Assembly (NCBI RefSeq): GCF_000711695.1
Contig: NW_013546934.1
Span: forward strand, 1 to 64,000
Source: Tilletiaria anomala UBC 951
Lineage: Eukaryota; Basidiomycota; Exobasidiomycetes; Georgefischeriales; Tilletiariaceae
Length of the DNA: 64,000 bases
Direction of reading: 5' to 3'
Under the pieces are notes generated by a model, which saw only the letters and a program-made list of their open reading frames with translations, was not told the origin of the DNA and searched no databases. Positions 10,061 to 21,711 of this stretch are shown here, one piece after another. Numbering within the stretch: position 1 is the stretch's first letter; each line of letters begins with the position of its first letter. Both the position numbers and the translations under genes were made by a program.

Positions 10061-12682
10061 ATGAGGCTTCTGAAACTGCTGATGCTGCTCGCCAGCGCTA
10101 ATGCTGATGCCAGGGTTGGCACCGCCGAGCGGGGCGTTCTGACCCCCGAGCGCATGCTCTCCGCTCCGCGTCCCGGCTCGTCCGTCGCCTCCCCCAGCGG
10201 TATGCTCGCGGTGGTCGGCACGTCGACGTATGATGCGGATAGCGAGACAACCAAGAAAGCGCTCCACCTCGTTCATGTACCAGCCTCTTCGCACGACGAT
10301 GTGGGACCGATCCAGACAATCGTGCACAACACGACTGCTGGCTTCTTCCTCTCCAATAGCGAGGTAGTGTATGTGCTAGAAAACGCGGAGACAAGCGAGC
10401 AGCACCTCTTCTACAAGGATATCTCGCGTTTTTCAGGAGGCAACTTGGCGGATGCAGGAGCGAGCGATGCCGGTATTCACATCGGCACATTCCCGGCCCC
10501 TGTCGAGAACATCAAGGCAGTACACAGCTCTGATGCCAGCAGCGCGACGCTGGTATTCTCTGCCACTGTCTACGATGTCGATGGCGACCTGTCCAAGGTG
10601 CGCGAACACGATGAGAGCCCCGAGGAGGAGCTCTGGCAAGAAGTCAAGGTGTACGACAACGCCATGGTCAGGCACTGGGACCGCTTTGTGTCTCCGCACA
10701 AGCGCTCGCAGTTATTTAGTGTCGAACTGAAGCGCGACCAGGAAAACAAGTGGGCGTTCGCAAGCGAGTTCAGGAATCTCCTCCGTGGCACCAAGCTTGA
10801 GGCACCCATCCCGCCGTTTGGAGGCGCTGATGATTTCCACGTCAGTGCTGAATGGGTCGTGTGGACGAGCAAGGACCTGGATCTGCCCAATGCTTGGCAC
10901 ACAAAGACCAACGTATGTGCTGTTACCGACTCCAATTTGGAAATTCTGACAGAATGAAGCGAACAGACTGTGATTCACACTTTTTGACTACCTGCAGATC
11001 TATGTCGCGCCTCTGAAAGGCGGCGCCGCTCCCGTTGAGCTTTCTAGCGGAACACACGGTGCCATCTCTTCCCCCGTGTTCAATCGCGACGGGACGCAGC
11101 TTGCCTGGCTGCAGATGGCCATCGACGGCTTTGAGTCGGATCGGCGGCAGATTGTCCTGTACAATCTCTCTTTCAATGAAGCGAGGGATCTGAAGAAAGG
11201 CAGACAGAATTTCGTCTTGCCTGGTTGGGATCGCAGTCCGACCAAGTTGCACTTCAGCTATGACGGCAAGAAGCTGCTGGCGCTCGCAGAGGAAGAAGAA
11301 CATGAAAAGGTTTTCGAGATCGAACTTTCGGACACGGAAGGCGAACCAAGCGTGCTTATCGATGCCGTCGGTGTATCCAGTCTACAGGTGCTCCCAGGCG
11401 GTCGCTTCCTCGTAACAGGCTCGACTTTGCAGTCTTTGCCAGAGGTCTACGTCCAAGAGCATGGGTCCGACGGCGAGCATTCGCCGCTCAAGGGCAAACA
11501 GAGACAGCCATCGGGTCCACACCTGCGCAAGCTCACTCACTTCAACGACGCACTCGCCGATGTGGAGTTTGGGCCCAAGCCGCAGCAGTTCAGTTACTCT
11601 GGCGCCAACGGACGCCCGGCGTACGGCTGGATCCACTTCCCCGCCGGCTTTGACGCGTCGAAAGCGAGAAAGCACAGCTACGCGCTCAAAGTGCTTATCC
11701 ACGGCGGGCCTGAAGGCTGCTGGAGCAACAGCTGGTCCACGCGCTGGAACCCGGAGGTGTTCGCAGCTTCTACTCCCGAGGGAGACGCCGCGGGACAGGG
11801 AAGCATTGTTATCACGCTTGATCCGGCCGGTTCAACGAGCTTTGGCCAGGCGTACCAGGAGGAGATCCTGAACAATTGGGGCGGAAGCCCATACCAGGAC
11901 ATCATCGCGGGCGTGCAGTATATCCTCAACGTGTACGATCAAATTGACCCAGAGCGTATTGTCGCGGCAGGTGCAAGCTACGGTGAGTTCTGCATGTACC
12001 CATCCAAAGCGAACCACATCTTTACTCACCTTTTTCGGTGCTCCGATTTCTGACCAAAATAAATGCTCAGGTGGTTACATGATCAACTGGCTCCAGGGCC
12101 ACAACCACAATGGGCTGTTCAAAGGCCTTGTCAATCACGATGGCGTCTTCAGCACTCTCGACACGTGAGTCCAGGCCCACAAGGAGAGACAGCGCTCGTT
12201 TGTTCCTTGCTGACATCCTCACACACGCACGCACGCACGCACGCATGCTCGATCGCCCGCTCTCTCTTCCTCTCCTCCGCAGCTTCTTCTCTACCGACGA
12301 ACTCTATTTCCCCGAGCACGAGTACTCGGGCACTCCCTGGGAGCAGCGTGAGGCGTATGAGCGCTGGAACCCTGTGAACCACCTTGCCAACTGGAACACG
12401 CCGATGCTCGTCGTGCACGGTGCAAAGGACTACCGCCTGACCGAGGCGCAAGGACTGTCGGCATTCAACGTGCTGCAACGTCGTGGCGTGCCGAGCAGGT
12501 TCCTCCATTTTGCAGAGGAGAACCACTGGGTGCGGAACCCGCGCAACTCGCGCATCTGGCACAGCGAGGTGCTTGGATGGCTGAATCAGTGGGCCGGCAA
12601 AAACTCGGCGGCGGTGAAAGGAGACAAGCCGGCCGACGCGCTGGTCTACGAACAAGCGCAGCAACTTGTTATCCAGCAATGA
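10061..12682 (+). CDS. DPP5: Secreted dipeptidyl-peptidase V (S9 serine peptidase)
   Basis: Extracellular serine exopeptidase removing N-terminal dipeptides from peptides. Exons 10061-10912, 10998-11982, 12071-12164 and 12283-12682 give 776 aa, near the usual length of about 720-780. The start at 10061 opens a compact signal peptide (MRLLKLLMLLASANADA); an ATG-less extension of the frame would bury it. The N-terminal beta-propeller is followed by the alpha/beta hydrolase domain. That domain has HGGPEGCW, the nucleophile motif GASYGGYM (created by splicing intron 2; Ser at about 611), Asp in GAKDYRL (about 691) and His in ENHWV (about 725), so the catalytic triad is complete. The third intron contains a (CACG)n run at about 12222-12245. 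Family assignment is strong; substrate range is inferred from the family. Confidence 0.95.
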
Positions 12683-12828
12683 ACCCTTGGAGGCGTGTTC
12701 GTGGCATGGAAGAAATGCGAGCCTATGCATTGGAATACAGAAGCATCGATTCCGATCACATACAAAGCACATCAGATCCCCGTCGTAACATAACACACGC
12801 GCATAGTAGTACATGAAAGGCAATACGA

Positions 12829-14640
12829 TCAATTGACGAGCTGCGAACCGACGGACCTCTCGAGATTCTTCATGATGTACTCTCGCTGCTTTGCTTCCCT
12901 CTTGAGCTGGGCCTGTGAAGGACCCCTCTGCTGCGATTGCTGCTGCTGCTGCTGCTTGCTCCCCGCGCGCTTGGGCTGCTCGTCACCGTCTTCGCCTCCG
13001 TCTTCGCCTCCGTCTTCGTCTCCTTCATTCTTTACCGCGTCATGGTCCGCAGCAGCAAGCGAATCGGCAGCCATGATGTCGACCATAAAGTGCGCGACGG
13101 CCTCCTCACCGATCTCAACCTCTGCCCGGCCGCCCCACTTCCATTCAAACGTCTCCTGGTTCGCGGCCGCGCGGCTGCGATTGACGTTGCCAGCCGCGCG
13201 CTTGCGCGCCACCGACGCACTCGTGCTGGTGCTGATCACCTGCATCGCGGTGCCGGACCCCGTCCCCAGCGTCTCTAGGTACTGTTGCTTGATCATCAGG
13301 TCGAGCCACTCGCCGACGGTGTGCGCCGAGCTGTCAGGCTTGCGCGGCGCCGTCGCCGTCTGGTGCCCATAGTCATCGTGCGCAGGCGTGTCGTCCGGGC
13401 GCAACATGCGCGGCAGAATGGTCGCCTCGGAGAGCGAGAGGCGGTTCAAATAGGAACGTAATTTTTCTGTTGCGGGACGGAACAGCGCGAAGTATGCGTT
13501 CAACATCAACGCATACATCCTCCGGAAGGAGGAGCCGAATGCATTAGCTCCTGCACTTACGATCGCTCAGTTGACGTCCCGAAACAAGAATGAGGCCGAG
13601 CACAAAGAAGAGCAGGCCCATGCTACCCTGCTGCCCATCTCCGCGGCGCCAATCGAGCATAATGCCCGCATCGTCACCGGCACGCATCCCCTGGAGCGCT
13701 TTCACGCCATCCGCATTGGCTGCCGCTGAGGCGAGTCGGTTCGTCGCGGTGGTCATGGCTGTGCGCAGCTCCAGTGGAAGCACGCTGCGGACCATCCACA
13801 TCTTTCCGGAAACTGTGGCGCAGCCAAGGTTCTCTTTAGCGCTTTTGAATGCTACTCGAGCTTTCCTGCAAATTTCAACACTCACGATTGGTTATCTCCC
13901 TACCTTCCTCTAGCGTCGTCTGCGTGTTCGTCTTGGCCTTCTGGCCCCTGCTGTCCTCTGCAGCTTTCTCAAACACCCTCCTCTGGCGCGCGAGGGCCTC
14001 GCTCTCGGTGCCGCGCGCGCGGATCTCGACCATCTCGAACGCGAATGTCTTGCGCAGGTGCTTTTGAGCTTTGCGGAAAATGTACGGGAATGCACGCGTC
14101 GCCGCCCTATCGCTTCCAAAGGCTGTAAAGTGGTGATGCCACGTGCCGGGAGGCGATCAGGGTAGATAGGAAAATGTTAGCAGAGTGGTACCTTAGCTGT
14201 GGGGGCAAGCAGCGCACGCACCTTTCTTGGTGATGTCCTCACGCTTCAACGGGATCCTCTTGTATTCACAGAATAGTGCCAATCGGCATAGCTCCCTGAC
14301 ATATACGTTGAGTCGCTGGGGTATGGCGGGGCGTCGGTGTCGGTGTCAGTGTCAGTGTCATGGCCGGATCTGTAAAAGGGGGGGGCTCTTCTCTTTCTCT
14401 CCCTCTTTCTGCACCCACATCCTTCTCCATGCCCTTGGCGGCGTTGACCGCGCTCTGTTTGACGACGACGTCGATGGTAGTGAGCAGTCGCAGGCCGGTG
14501 ACGCCGAGGTCCTCTGGTTCGCTGTCCTCGGCGTTGGCACCGCCCAGTTGCACATCCTCTTCCTCTTCATCCTCCATCTCGTCCTCCTCCTCGGCGTGAA
14601 GCCGGTCCTTGCTGCTAGCGCTCGCTTTCCTGGGGGGCAT
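12829..14640 (-). CDS. NSE3: Smc5/6 complex subunit Nse3 (MAGE domain protein)
   Basis: MAGE-family subunit that pairs with the Nse1 RING protein and Nse4 in the Smc5/6 DNA repair complex. Exons in coding order: 14640-14419, 14315-14222, 14122-13904, 13812-13561, 13466-12829; all phases agree, 474 aa. The start MPPRKAS precedes an acidic leader. The MAGE domain runs from about 75 to 280: RLNVYVRELCRLALFCEYKR, IPLKREDI, FPYIFRKAQKHLRKTFAFEM, a VLP-type strand, then MGLLFFVLGLILVSGRQLSD joined by splicing to KLRSYLNRLSL. The C-terminal third holds GEEAVAHFMVDIMA, an acidic stretch and a short poly-Gln. The last intron contains a CGTTGATG palindromic-looking stretch. It is convergent with DPP5 and divergent from the HD hydrolase. 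Confidence 0.9.
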
Positions 14641-15178
14641 GGTAATGACAGGTGGTTGGTGGGCTAGTGTATGGTTCCTCTTTGAAACGGGTGCGATCTG
14701 CGGCACAAGCCTGAGAAGAAGCTCTATTCTAGGTATCTGCGGTGTCACAGCATCTTATTCGAGGAGGAGGCACCGATGAGCAGTTGTATATGAGGTCACA
14801 ATGGTCCCATCGTGCTTGATGCTGGCTCGTTCCGTCCATCATCTGTCTCATATCTCATGTCACGACACGCCACGACGCGTTGTCGCCTTACTTAATATTC
14901 GTGTACGAACCGGAACATGGAACGCGGAAGGTGAAGCAACGAACACTCAGTTATGTGGTGTGGTGTGGTGTGGTGTGGTGCGGGGTGGCGCGACGCGACG
15001 CGATGCGATGTGTGCTGGGTGGGGTCCGGGCGGAATGGTGAAGGCACAACGAAGAGCACAACCCAGGGCAGCTGAGCGACGGACACCAACACGACGCGAA
15101 TTCGAAGGCGAATGCAGCCAGCCTTTGTCTCGGGCAACCACGGTCCGTTAAGACTACTGCGCCACAATATCCTCGCGA
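14641..15178. promoter_or_regulatory. Divergent promoter, NSE3 / HD hydrolase, with short tandem repeats
   Basis: A 538-bp head-to-head spacer. It contains 5.4 copies of TGTGG at 14954-14980, then two CGACG and two CGATG units at 14991-15010. No TATA box was recognised. Confidence 0.55.
14954..15010. repeat. TGTGG and CGACG/CGATG microsatellites
   Basis: 5.4 copies of TGTGG at 14954-14980, followed by two CGACG and two CGATG units at 14991-15010, in the NSE3/HD hydrolase promoter. Confidence 0.85.
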
Positions 15179-16387
15179 ATGGGAACAGATGCACAGCAGA
15201 TCAACATGGCGCTCAACAGAAATACGAGCAGCAGCAACCCTTTCCTGCCCGAGGACCACGCCGCCAGGCAAGCCGCGCTGATCGAAGGAGCCGAGGGTTT
15301 TGTCACGGAGCATTTCAAGAACCACGACCCCTCCCATGACTGGCAGCACGTCAACCGCGTGCGCATGATGGCGCTCTCGTTGTCCAGGTGCTCGAGCCTG
15401 AAGAGGCAGCCGGACATGCTTGTGCTGGAACTGGCAGCGTGAATAAATGCCCCATAGTGTGCAAGCTCTTCCGGGAAGATCTCCAAGTACGTGCGGTGCT
15501 GATCGTCTGCCTCCCTCGCAGGCTGTTCCACGACCTCTGTGACTCGAAATACATCCCCCTCAATGCTGACGGCATTCGGTCCAAAGCAGTATCATCTTCC
15601 AAGACCGTCATCGCCCCTTTCCTCTCCCAGTATTCCGACGCCATCACGCCAGATCAGGCAGCGCACGTCTTCCGTGTCGTCGACAACGTCAGCTGGAGCA
15701 AAGACCAGGCGAAGCGACGGGCGCGCGCACAAGCACAACGCGACGGGCAGGCACCGAGCACGATAGAGCAGGAGCAGATCGAGTGGGAGCAGGAGAACGT
15801 CGAGTTGCATTGCGTCAGCGATGCCGATCGGCTCGACGCCATTGGCAGCTTTGGTGAGAGTCGTCTTTCTGCACTGTTTCACCTCCGGGAAGCAAGGACA
15901 GCTGAGCATGTCCGAATATTCTACCAGGCATTTTGCGATGTGCCGCTTTCAGCGCTGTCAAGAACCGCACTCTACACGTCCCACCCAAGAACAAAGAGGG
16001 CACATCGGCACCTCCATTTGAGCAAAGTGCCGGGTATAGTGATACTGCCATTGCGCATTTTTACGACAAGTGAGGATCACTCATGTGCATGGCCATTGGC
16101 GTGGATACTAGACTGACGCTTTCACTTCCTCGCCGGAATTCGCAGACTGGTCAAGATCAAAGGTGAGATGCTGTTCACAGAGACAGCACGCAAAGAGGCG
16201 GAGCGGCGACAGCAGATGGTGAGCTCGCATCAAGCGTTGATTCGACGTCTGAAATGCTTACGAGCTCGCTTCTCTTGTTCTATTCGTACGGAACTCCTCC
16301 CTACAGCTTCAGTCTTTCCTGACGGAACTAGACATCGAATGGCTCGTCGCCGAGCAGGGCGCGCAGCTATCCCTCCTAGAAGCATGA
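15179..16387 (+). CDS. HD-domain metal-dependent phosphohydrolase
   Basis: Predicted HD-superfamily hydrolase of the small YedJ-like group; the substrate is unknown. Exons 15179-15438, 15522-15853, 15928-16069, 16146-16218 and 16307-16387 join in phase to 295 aa. Metal ligands are visible: His in DPSHDWQHVNRV (about residue 55), the HD pair in ALFHDLCDSKYI (built across the first splice), and the distal Asp in SDADRLDAIG (about 195). The helical C-terminal part ends with IEWLVAEQGAQLSLLEA. An alternative start at the second Met (MALNRN) would shorten it by nine residues. It shares a promoter with NSE3. Only 88 bp separate its stop from that of the convergent fusion gene. Confidence 0.85.
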
Positions 16388-16475
16388 TGCGATGCGATAC
16401 GGCTCCCTCGAAGTGTATTACAGCAAAAGGAAAAAGAAACGACACCCTCCAGAAGCGTATAACAGGTATGGCGTT

Positions 16476-19400
16476 TCATTTCAGGCCAATCGTCTTCAGC
16501 GCATCAAGATTGATGCGCCCCGGATGGTCTAGCGGCGCATCCGGCGGGAGCATGAGTTTGGCCCACACATGGCGCAGCTCCGTCAGGTCCTCAATCACCG
16601 CATCCACCCCTTCCACTGCCCTGCCGTTCTGGCCGCATTTCCGCCCCTCTTCGATCTCCGCTGCCGTCGGCGCCAACGCGACCTGCCCATACTTGGACCC
16701 GATGAAGCCGAGCCGGTACACCGTCCCGTCCTGGCAGCCCGCCACGATCGACTCGTGGTCGACGACGAGCGCTAGTGGACGCGTCGGCGGCGCCTGCAGT
16801 TCCTCCTCGCGCTCCTGCCACGCGCCGCCGATGACGACGAAGCTTGTGCCGTCCGCGGTGGGCACAGGAGCGCCAGCGTCGACGTCCTTGTTTCTATCGG
16901 CGCTGGAGCCAGGAGCCAAAGTAGGGTCAGAAGGAACCTCACCTGGAAGGCTGCCCTTGTCGATCGAGTATGTGCTAGCGTACAGCCGTCTGTCGGAGCC
17001 AGCGCGGCTGCTGAATGTCGAGCAGACAATGCGCCGCTTGGCGGGATCGACGCAGCCCGTTGCCATGTCCGGCGTTTTGAGAATCTCGACGATGGTCGGT
17101 GGCGCAACCAAATTCGGCGCGTATCGCGTCTGCCCGATCTTGGGAGTGCTCGGTTGACTCGGAGGCCCGTCGGTCGGTGATGAAGGGAAGGTTGCTGATG
17201 TGCTCTTGACCAGGGACCGCCCTTCTTTGGGCGTAGGCGTGAAGGGCGCCTGCGAGACGCTGGGACTCAGTAATGGGCTTTTGCTTGCCCCGACAACCGT
17301 GGCTCGAAGTGCTGGTGTGATCGCCACTGTCGACCGCAAAGGTGTGGCAGAAGGTGCTGTGGAGGAAGAGCGAGAATGCCCCCCCGAAACGGATCGTCGC
17401 CCGCTGGCAGTGCTCATCACAGATGAGTTGCTCGCGGTAGAGTCGCGACGGGCTCCCAGTGGTGCGCCACTTGTGCTTGGTGCGAGACCCAGGCGGCTCG
17501 GTGTGCGTGGGCTCTGCAGCGACTCACGTTGTGTGTGCGAGACCGTGCCACTCGTCACGCCTCGGATCGAGGCGCTGCGACGGATGTTTGACGCGGAGAC
17601 GCTTTCTTTGACGGCAACGATGTGCTCTCGCCATTCAAGATGTACGACAAGATCTTTCGAAGCGATCGTCATCGTATTGCCACTCGCTGCGAACCACCTA
17701 GAGGTGAGCATGTGAGATATCAGCATCTCCCTTCATCTGATCTTCCTCAACGTATCATATGAACTCACTGAAGCATCGCGCTGCTGCCACCCAGAGTAGC
17801 CAGCTTGGCAGCGAGCTGAGAATTCTTCTCGCCAAGTTTGTGCAGGTCAAATTGGGCAATCATCTTGGCGGCGGGGATGGAGAATGTGCGGATGATCCCG
17901 TCGACCGTTACAGCGACGATCTTGTCGCTGTCGATGATCGACACGCCTAGTGAGACATTGGACTGTTGGCCAAAGCGAACGATCTTGTTGCCCGTACGCC
18001 AGTCCCACACTTTTCGAAAGGGAAGAAAGATGAGCTCACAAAGTGCGTCGGAAACATTCGTAGCCTCAACTCACCAACGATTGCCTTGTCTTGGCCGACT
18101 GAGACAAGGTAGTCTTTGTTGAGTGCGATATTGCGAATGCCGCGATTGTGACCCGACAGGGTATGTAGCAGCTCCCAAGTCTTCATATCCCACACCATGA
18201 CCCTCCCGGTATCGTAGAGTCCTGCACAAAGGATATCGTCGTCCAGAAGAAAGTCTAGGCATGAGATCGCTTTGGCCTTGAGCACCTTGCAGCACTGCCC
18301 GCTTTTCAAGTCCCATACCCGGATCGTCTCGTCGTAGCTGCCGGTCACAAGGGTGTCGCGGCCTTTGAGCTTGATGGATGTGACGAAGCCGGTGTGCCCT
18401 TCGAAAAAGTCTATCCGCTGCGCTAGGCCTCGGGCCCAATTTCGCTCTCGGAAGTACAGTCCCCTGACGAGTCCTTCCCACTCGTTCTCGTCATCCGGTG
18501 GCGTCAACGGGACTGGATCTCCTTCGGTGAGTGCAAGAGCATGCGAGTGCCATAGTAGCGGGTTAGCGGCAATGGTGCACCATTTTTTGGATACTTGGCG
18601 GCACCGTAAAAGCTGCAAAGATGGTCGTAAGTCCTGGCGCACTTGATAATACGGCGCGCTGAAGCGACTTACCTCTTTGACCTCTAGCCTCTCAAAGATT
18701 TTGAGGCTTATTGCGTCCGGGAGAGCACTGATGACATCCCGCGTGCTTCGCATATACCTTCCGAGTGCTCTTGACAGAGCAGCGAGGTCTCCGGGAACGC
18801 ATGCATCCAAAAGGACGTGCAGTAAGCGTATCCGCATCGAATGTGGTAATTTTTTGAACTCTCTCTGTATCGCTTCTTTGTCGAAGTCGCCTTCGCTGCT
18901 GGGTATTAAAAGTCCGTTTGGAGAGGGGCTAGCAATCGAATCAATTGTGGCGCTGCCATTCGCAGCTTTGCGCGACTCTACAGAGCCATTTCTGGTATTC
19001 GCCCGAGGAAGCAGAACGGAGGCGCTGAAGCTGGATACAGCTGCTCTTTCTGCGCCTGTCGATGGTGGTGCAGCGATTTCGCGATAGAGAATGCAAGAGC
19101 CCCAATTGAGGCCTTTTGCCGCCCTCACGTTGATTGCAGAGTCGTCCACGAAGAAGCATTTGCTGGGATCATCGACGCCCAGAGCCTCCATTGCCTTTGT
19201 TGGAGCGACGAGCAGTGTCAATGATGCAACGTCGCTCATTGTGCGTGGAAAGAAGCACTTACCTCCAGATAATATTCCGGCTCCGGCTTACAGGTGAAGT
19301 CTTCGTTCGCATAATCGCAGTAGATGATGCCTTCGACGAACGTATCCAAGCCCAGCAACGCGAGCACACGCTTCGCGTGCTGCCGATACGCGTTGGTCAA

Positions 19401-20006
19401 TGCGAATACCCGGCACTTCGTGCGGTCCAGATCTGCCAGCAGTCTCTGAACTTCACGGTCAGGTTTCAAGATATTCTCGAGAGGCAGTGAAGCGTCGCAT
19501 TTCTGATCGTAATCTAGCGGGTCGATCTTATGGTGTTTGACCAGGCCTCGAATGGCCAGGCCATACTCTTTGTAGTACCGCATGTGCAGCTGTTCTGCCT
19601 CCTCCTCGGATAGACCCATGTTGATGAAATATGCGCGTATGCGCTGGCCCATCATGTCGGCGATTCTGGTGCTCTGCTTATACAATGTATTGTCGATATC
19701 GAGCCAGACGACGACACGCATGTCAGTGCGAGACTTGCACAGGCGCTGCGATTCTTCGTCTGCATATTCGACACCGATTCTCCTGCGAGAGTGTTGCATT
19801 GACGAGGATATACCAACAGCTTCTTGCGCTTGAGCTGCTGCCCCATTGCTCTGCGATGGCCGAGACCTGGCCTGTAGATGAGAAGGTGCAGCCTTCGAGC
19901 TGACGGCATCCTTGACTGGGGGCTTCGCGGGTATGGCTCCTTTTGCACGCAAGCTCGGGCGTCCCGACAACGCCGTTGGTGGTGGCATCACGCAGTTTGA
20001 CAGCAT
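16476..20006 (-). CDS. HAD pyrimidine 5'-nucleotidase / F-box / WD40 fusion protein
   Basis: Exons in coding order 20006-19263, 19194-18673, 18612-18075, 18009-17769, 17697-16476; every phase agrees and there is no stop for 1088 aa. Residues about 96-280 match Sdt1-type HAD nucleotidases: motif I DIDNTLY (103-109), ALTNAYRQHAKRVL, Lys in CKPEPEYYLE, and FVDDS (about 262). An F-box follows: LPDAISLKIFERLEVKELLR and CRQVSKKW at about 406-445. WD40 repeats come next (HTGFVTSIKLKG, GSYDETIRVWDLKSG, GHNRGIRNIAL, GQDKAIVVWDWRTGNK), then a Ser/Thr/Pro-rich tail of about 400 residues. One frame (exon 2) carries both the end of the HAD domain and the F-box, so two separate genes are hard to draw. F-box/WD40 proteins are SCF ubiquitin-ligase adaptors; the nucleotidase hydrolyses pyrimidine monophosphates. 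The joint role is unknown. Confidence 0.82.
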
Positions 20007-20443
20007 TATAGCGCTGCTTGCTGCGTCTGAGGCCTATATTTACGTTCGAACCATAACTTCTGTCCGTACGTCGCTGCTGAATACGAACCTGAAGGGGTGG
20101 GAGGCCACCATTGTCATGGTTATCGTCTCCTCCGAGTCAGTGATCGGCGCTCGGAGATGGAGTTGCCAATGGCCACCCCATCACCCACTGGCGCAGTGCC
20201 TGAAGCTTGGTTTGATCCGTTCCGCCCGAATTTGGGGATCCTTTGAAGCAAGCAAAGGGATCTCGATCCTTGACTTCGCACCATTTACTACCGCCGCAGC
20301 CAGGGTCATTCAGTAAGACCCCTCCTCGTTCATGCCTTGCTTGCGGCACTTGAGGGACGGCCTTCAGTGTCTAGCTTGTGTCCATCGCATCGATATCGAG
20401 GCGAAGACAATCGCAGTAGGTTGTGAAGTTCAGTGTGCCAGCC
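20007..20443. promoter_or_regulatory. Divergent promoter, fusion gene / RPC17
   Basis: 437 bp between head-to-head genes. No repeat, TATA box or RNA gene was recognised. Confidence 0.4.
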
Positions 20444-21329
20444 ATGAGGGTGGTGTCGAAGTGCAGCGCTCTCCTCTCCGACTTTGAGGTGCTGTCGCTG
20501 CTGAAGGAGATGGAACAAGAGCAGCTGTCTAGCCGCAAAGCAGGCAATCAAATGGCGCACACAATTGATAAAAAAAAAGAGCGGGCTGGCAAGGCCTCAT
20601 TGTCCCTAAAAGAAGAGGAGGACCTCATGCGCTCAATGCCCGAGAATATCCGAACAATCCAGTACGAAGTGGGTGCAGAAAAGAGGGATGAGACAGGCCG
20701 CACTGATCAGATGCTGACGTCCACCTTGTATTGTTAATGCAGCTCATCAATACGCTTTCCGAACGACATAGAGGCTGTGCGCAACAGACGCCTGAGATCA
20801 TCAGCAATTTTCTGGACGAGCTCAAAGCAGCTGGCTTCACCGCACCACCTGGGCCGAGAGGGCGACGGCGAGGGATGCTCACAAAGGCGGAGCAGCTACA
20901 GATCCTCAACCATTCACCTCAAACACCCGTAGAGCTGTATACCGTAAGCTTTTGCTCGAACTCTCGAATTTTTGACAATGTCATGGGCCTTAATTTCCTG
21001 TAACGTTCCGCTCACCCCGCGCACAGATGGTCGACGGCATGGAAGAACGTCTAGAAGAGCAAGACATCGAAACGCTTCTCGGCATCATCCTCCGGTGCCT
21101 TCCACCGCCAGCTTCTCCGTACGAGGAAATGCTCGTCTCAGACGCAGCAGCTCAGGACGCACAACAGCGTGCCGCGACAGCCGCCGAGCTCGCTGCGCTG
21201 GACGATGAGGACGAAGCGATGAATGCGGCCGCGCAGTATGATCAAAGCATCGTTGCCGATGGTGACGAATTCATTCATGAAGGCAAGACGGATGCGATTG
21301 ATGATGAGAAGGATGACGACGCCGATTAG
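20444..21329 (+). CDS. RPC17: RNA polymerase III subunit Rpc17 (RPC9/CRCP)
   Basis: Rpb4-like stalk subunit of RNA polymerase III that pairs with Rpc25 and contacts TFIIIB. Exons 20444-20668, 20743-20943 and 21027-21329 give 242 aa. The start MRVVSKCSALLSDFEVLSLL matches the family N terminus; the open frame also extends upstream to an ATG at 20423, which I think is not used. The HRDC-like core follows: a disordered basic linker, then ISNFLDELKAAGF, LTKAEQLQILNHSPQTPVELY, spliced to a segment ending EDIETLLGI-type. The C-terminal 75 residues are an acidic Asp/Glu/Ala tail absent from yeast Rpc17 (161 aa). This is the second Pol III subunit gene in the window. Confidence 0.88.
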
Positions 21330-21711
21330 CGGGACGGTAAGCGCTTCCCCGACACCGCACAGCTTTTTTCAATCATGCACTTGTTGTATTCTGTCTGTTT
21401 TGCACACATGCCGCTGCTCAGTTGCACCGCCATCGTCCTTTCTCAAACGCAACCTTGCTTTTTGAAGCTGACTAAATACACATCTATTGCATAAGACGAG
21501 TGACCCCTGGATCTGACTATGATTTTTGAGTTGTGTGATCGCGACATTAACACTAGAATGTGCCTTCACGCAGTCGCCGCAGGGACGACCTTAGGCGCAG
21601 GTATTGGCGAGAAGCCATCCGTGTTGACGTTGTCATCTGAGGATACAATGGCAAGAAAAAGCGACGTATTCGTTAGCGGGACGCTCCATGGGCGCAAGTG
21701 CAACACTTTTT
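21330..21711. other. Convergent 3' spacer, RPC17 / MET5
   Basis: 382 bp between tail-to-tail genes. It is pyrimidine-rich early on. I see no gene or repeat. Confidence 0.4.

Noticed and set aside
19195-19262. Reading the intron as a gene boundary, giving separate Sdt1 and F-box genes
   Set aside because: The HAD domain continues after this intron (FVDDS motif), so a boundary here would truncate the enzyme. No other stop separates it from the F-box.
20040-20060. GGTTCGAAC on the minus strand resembling a tRNA T-loop
   Set aside because: Flanking bases do not fold into a cloverleaf, and it lies in a divergent promoter.
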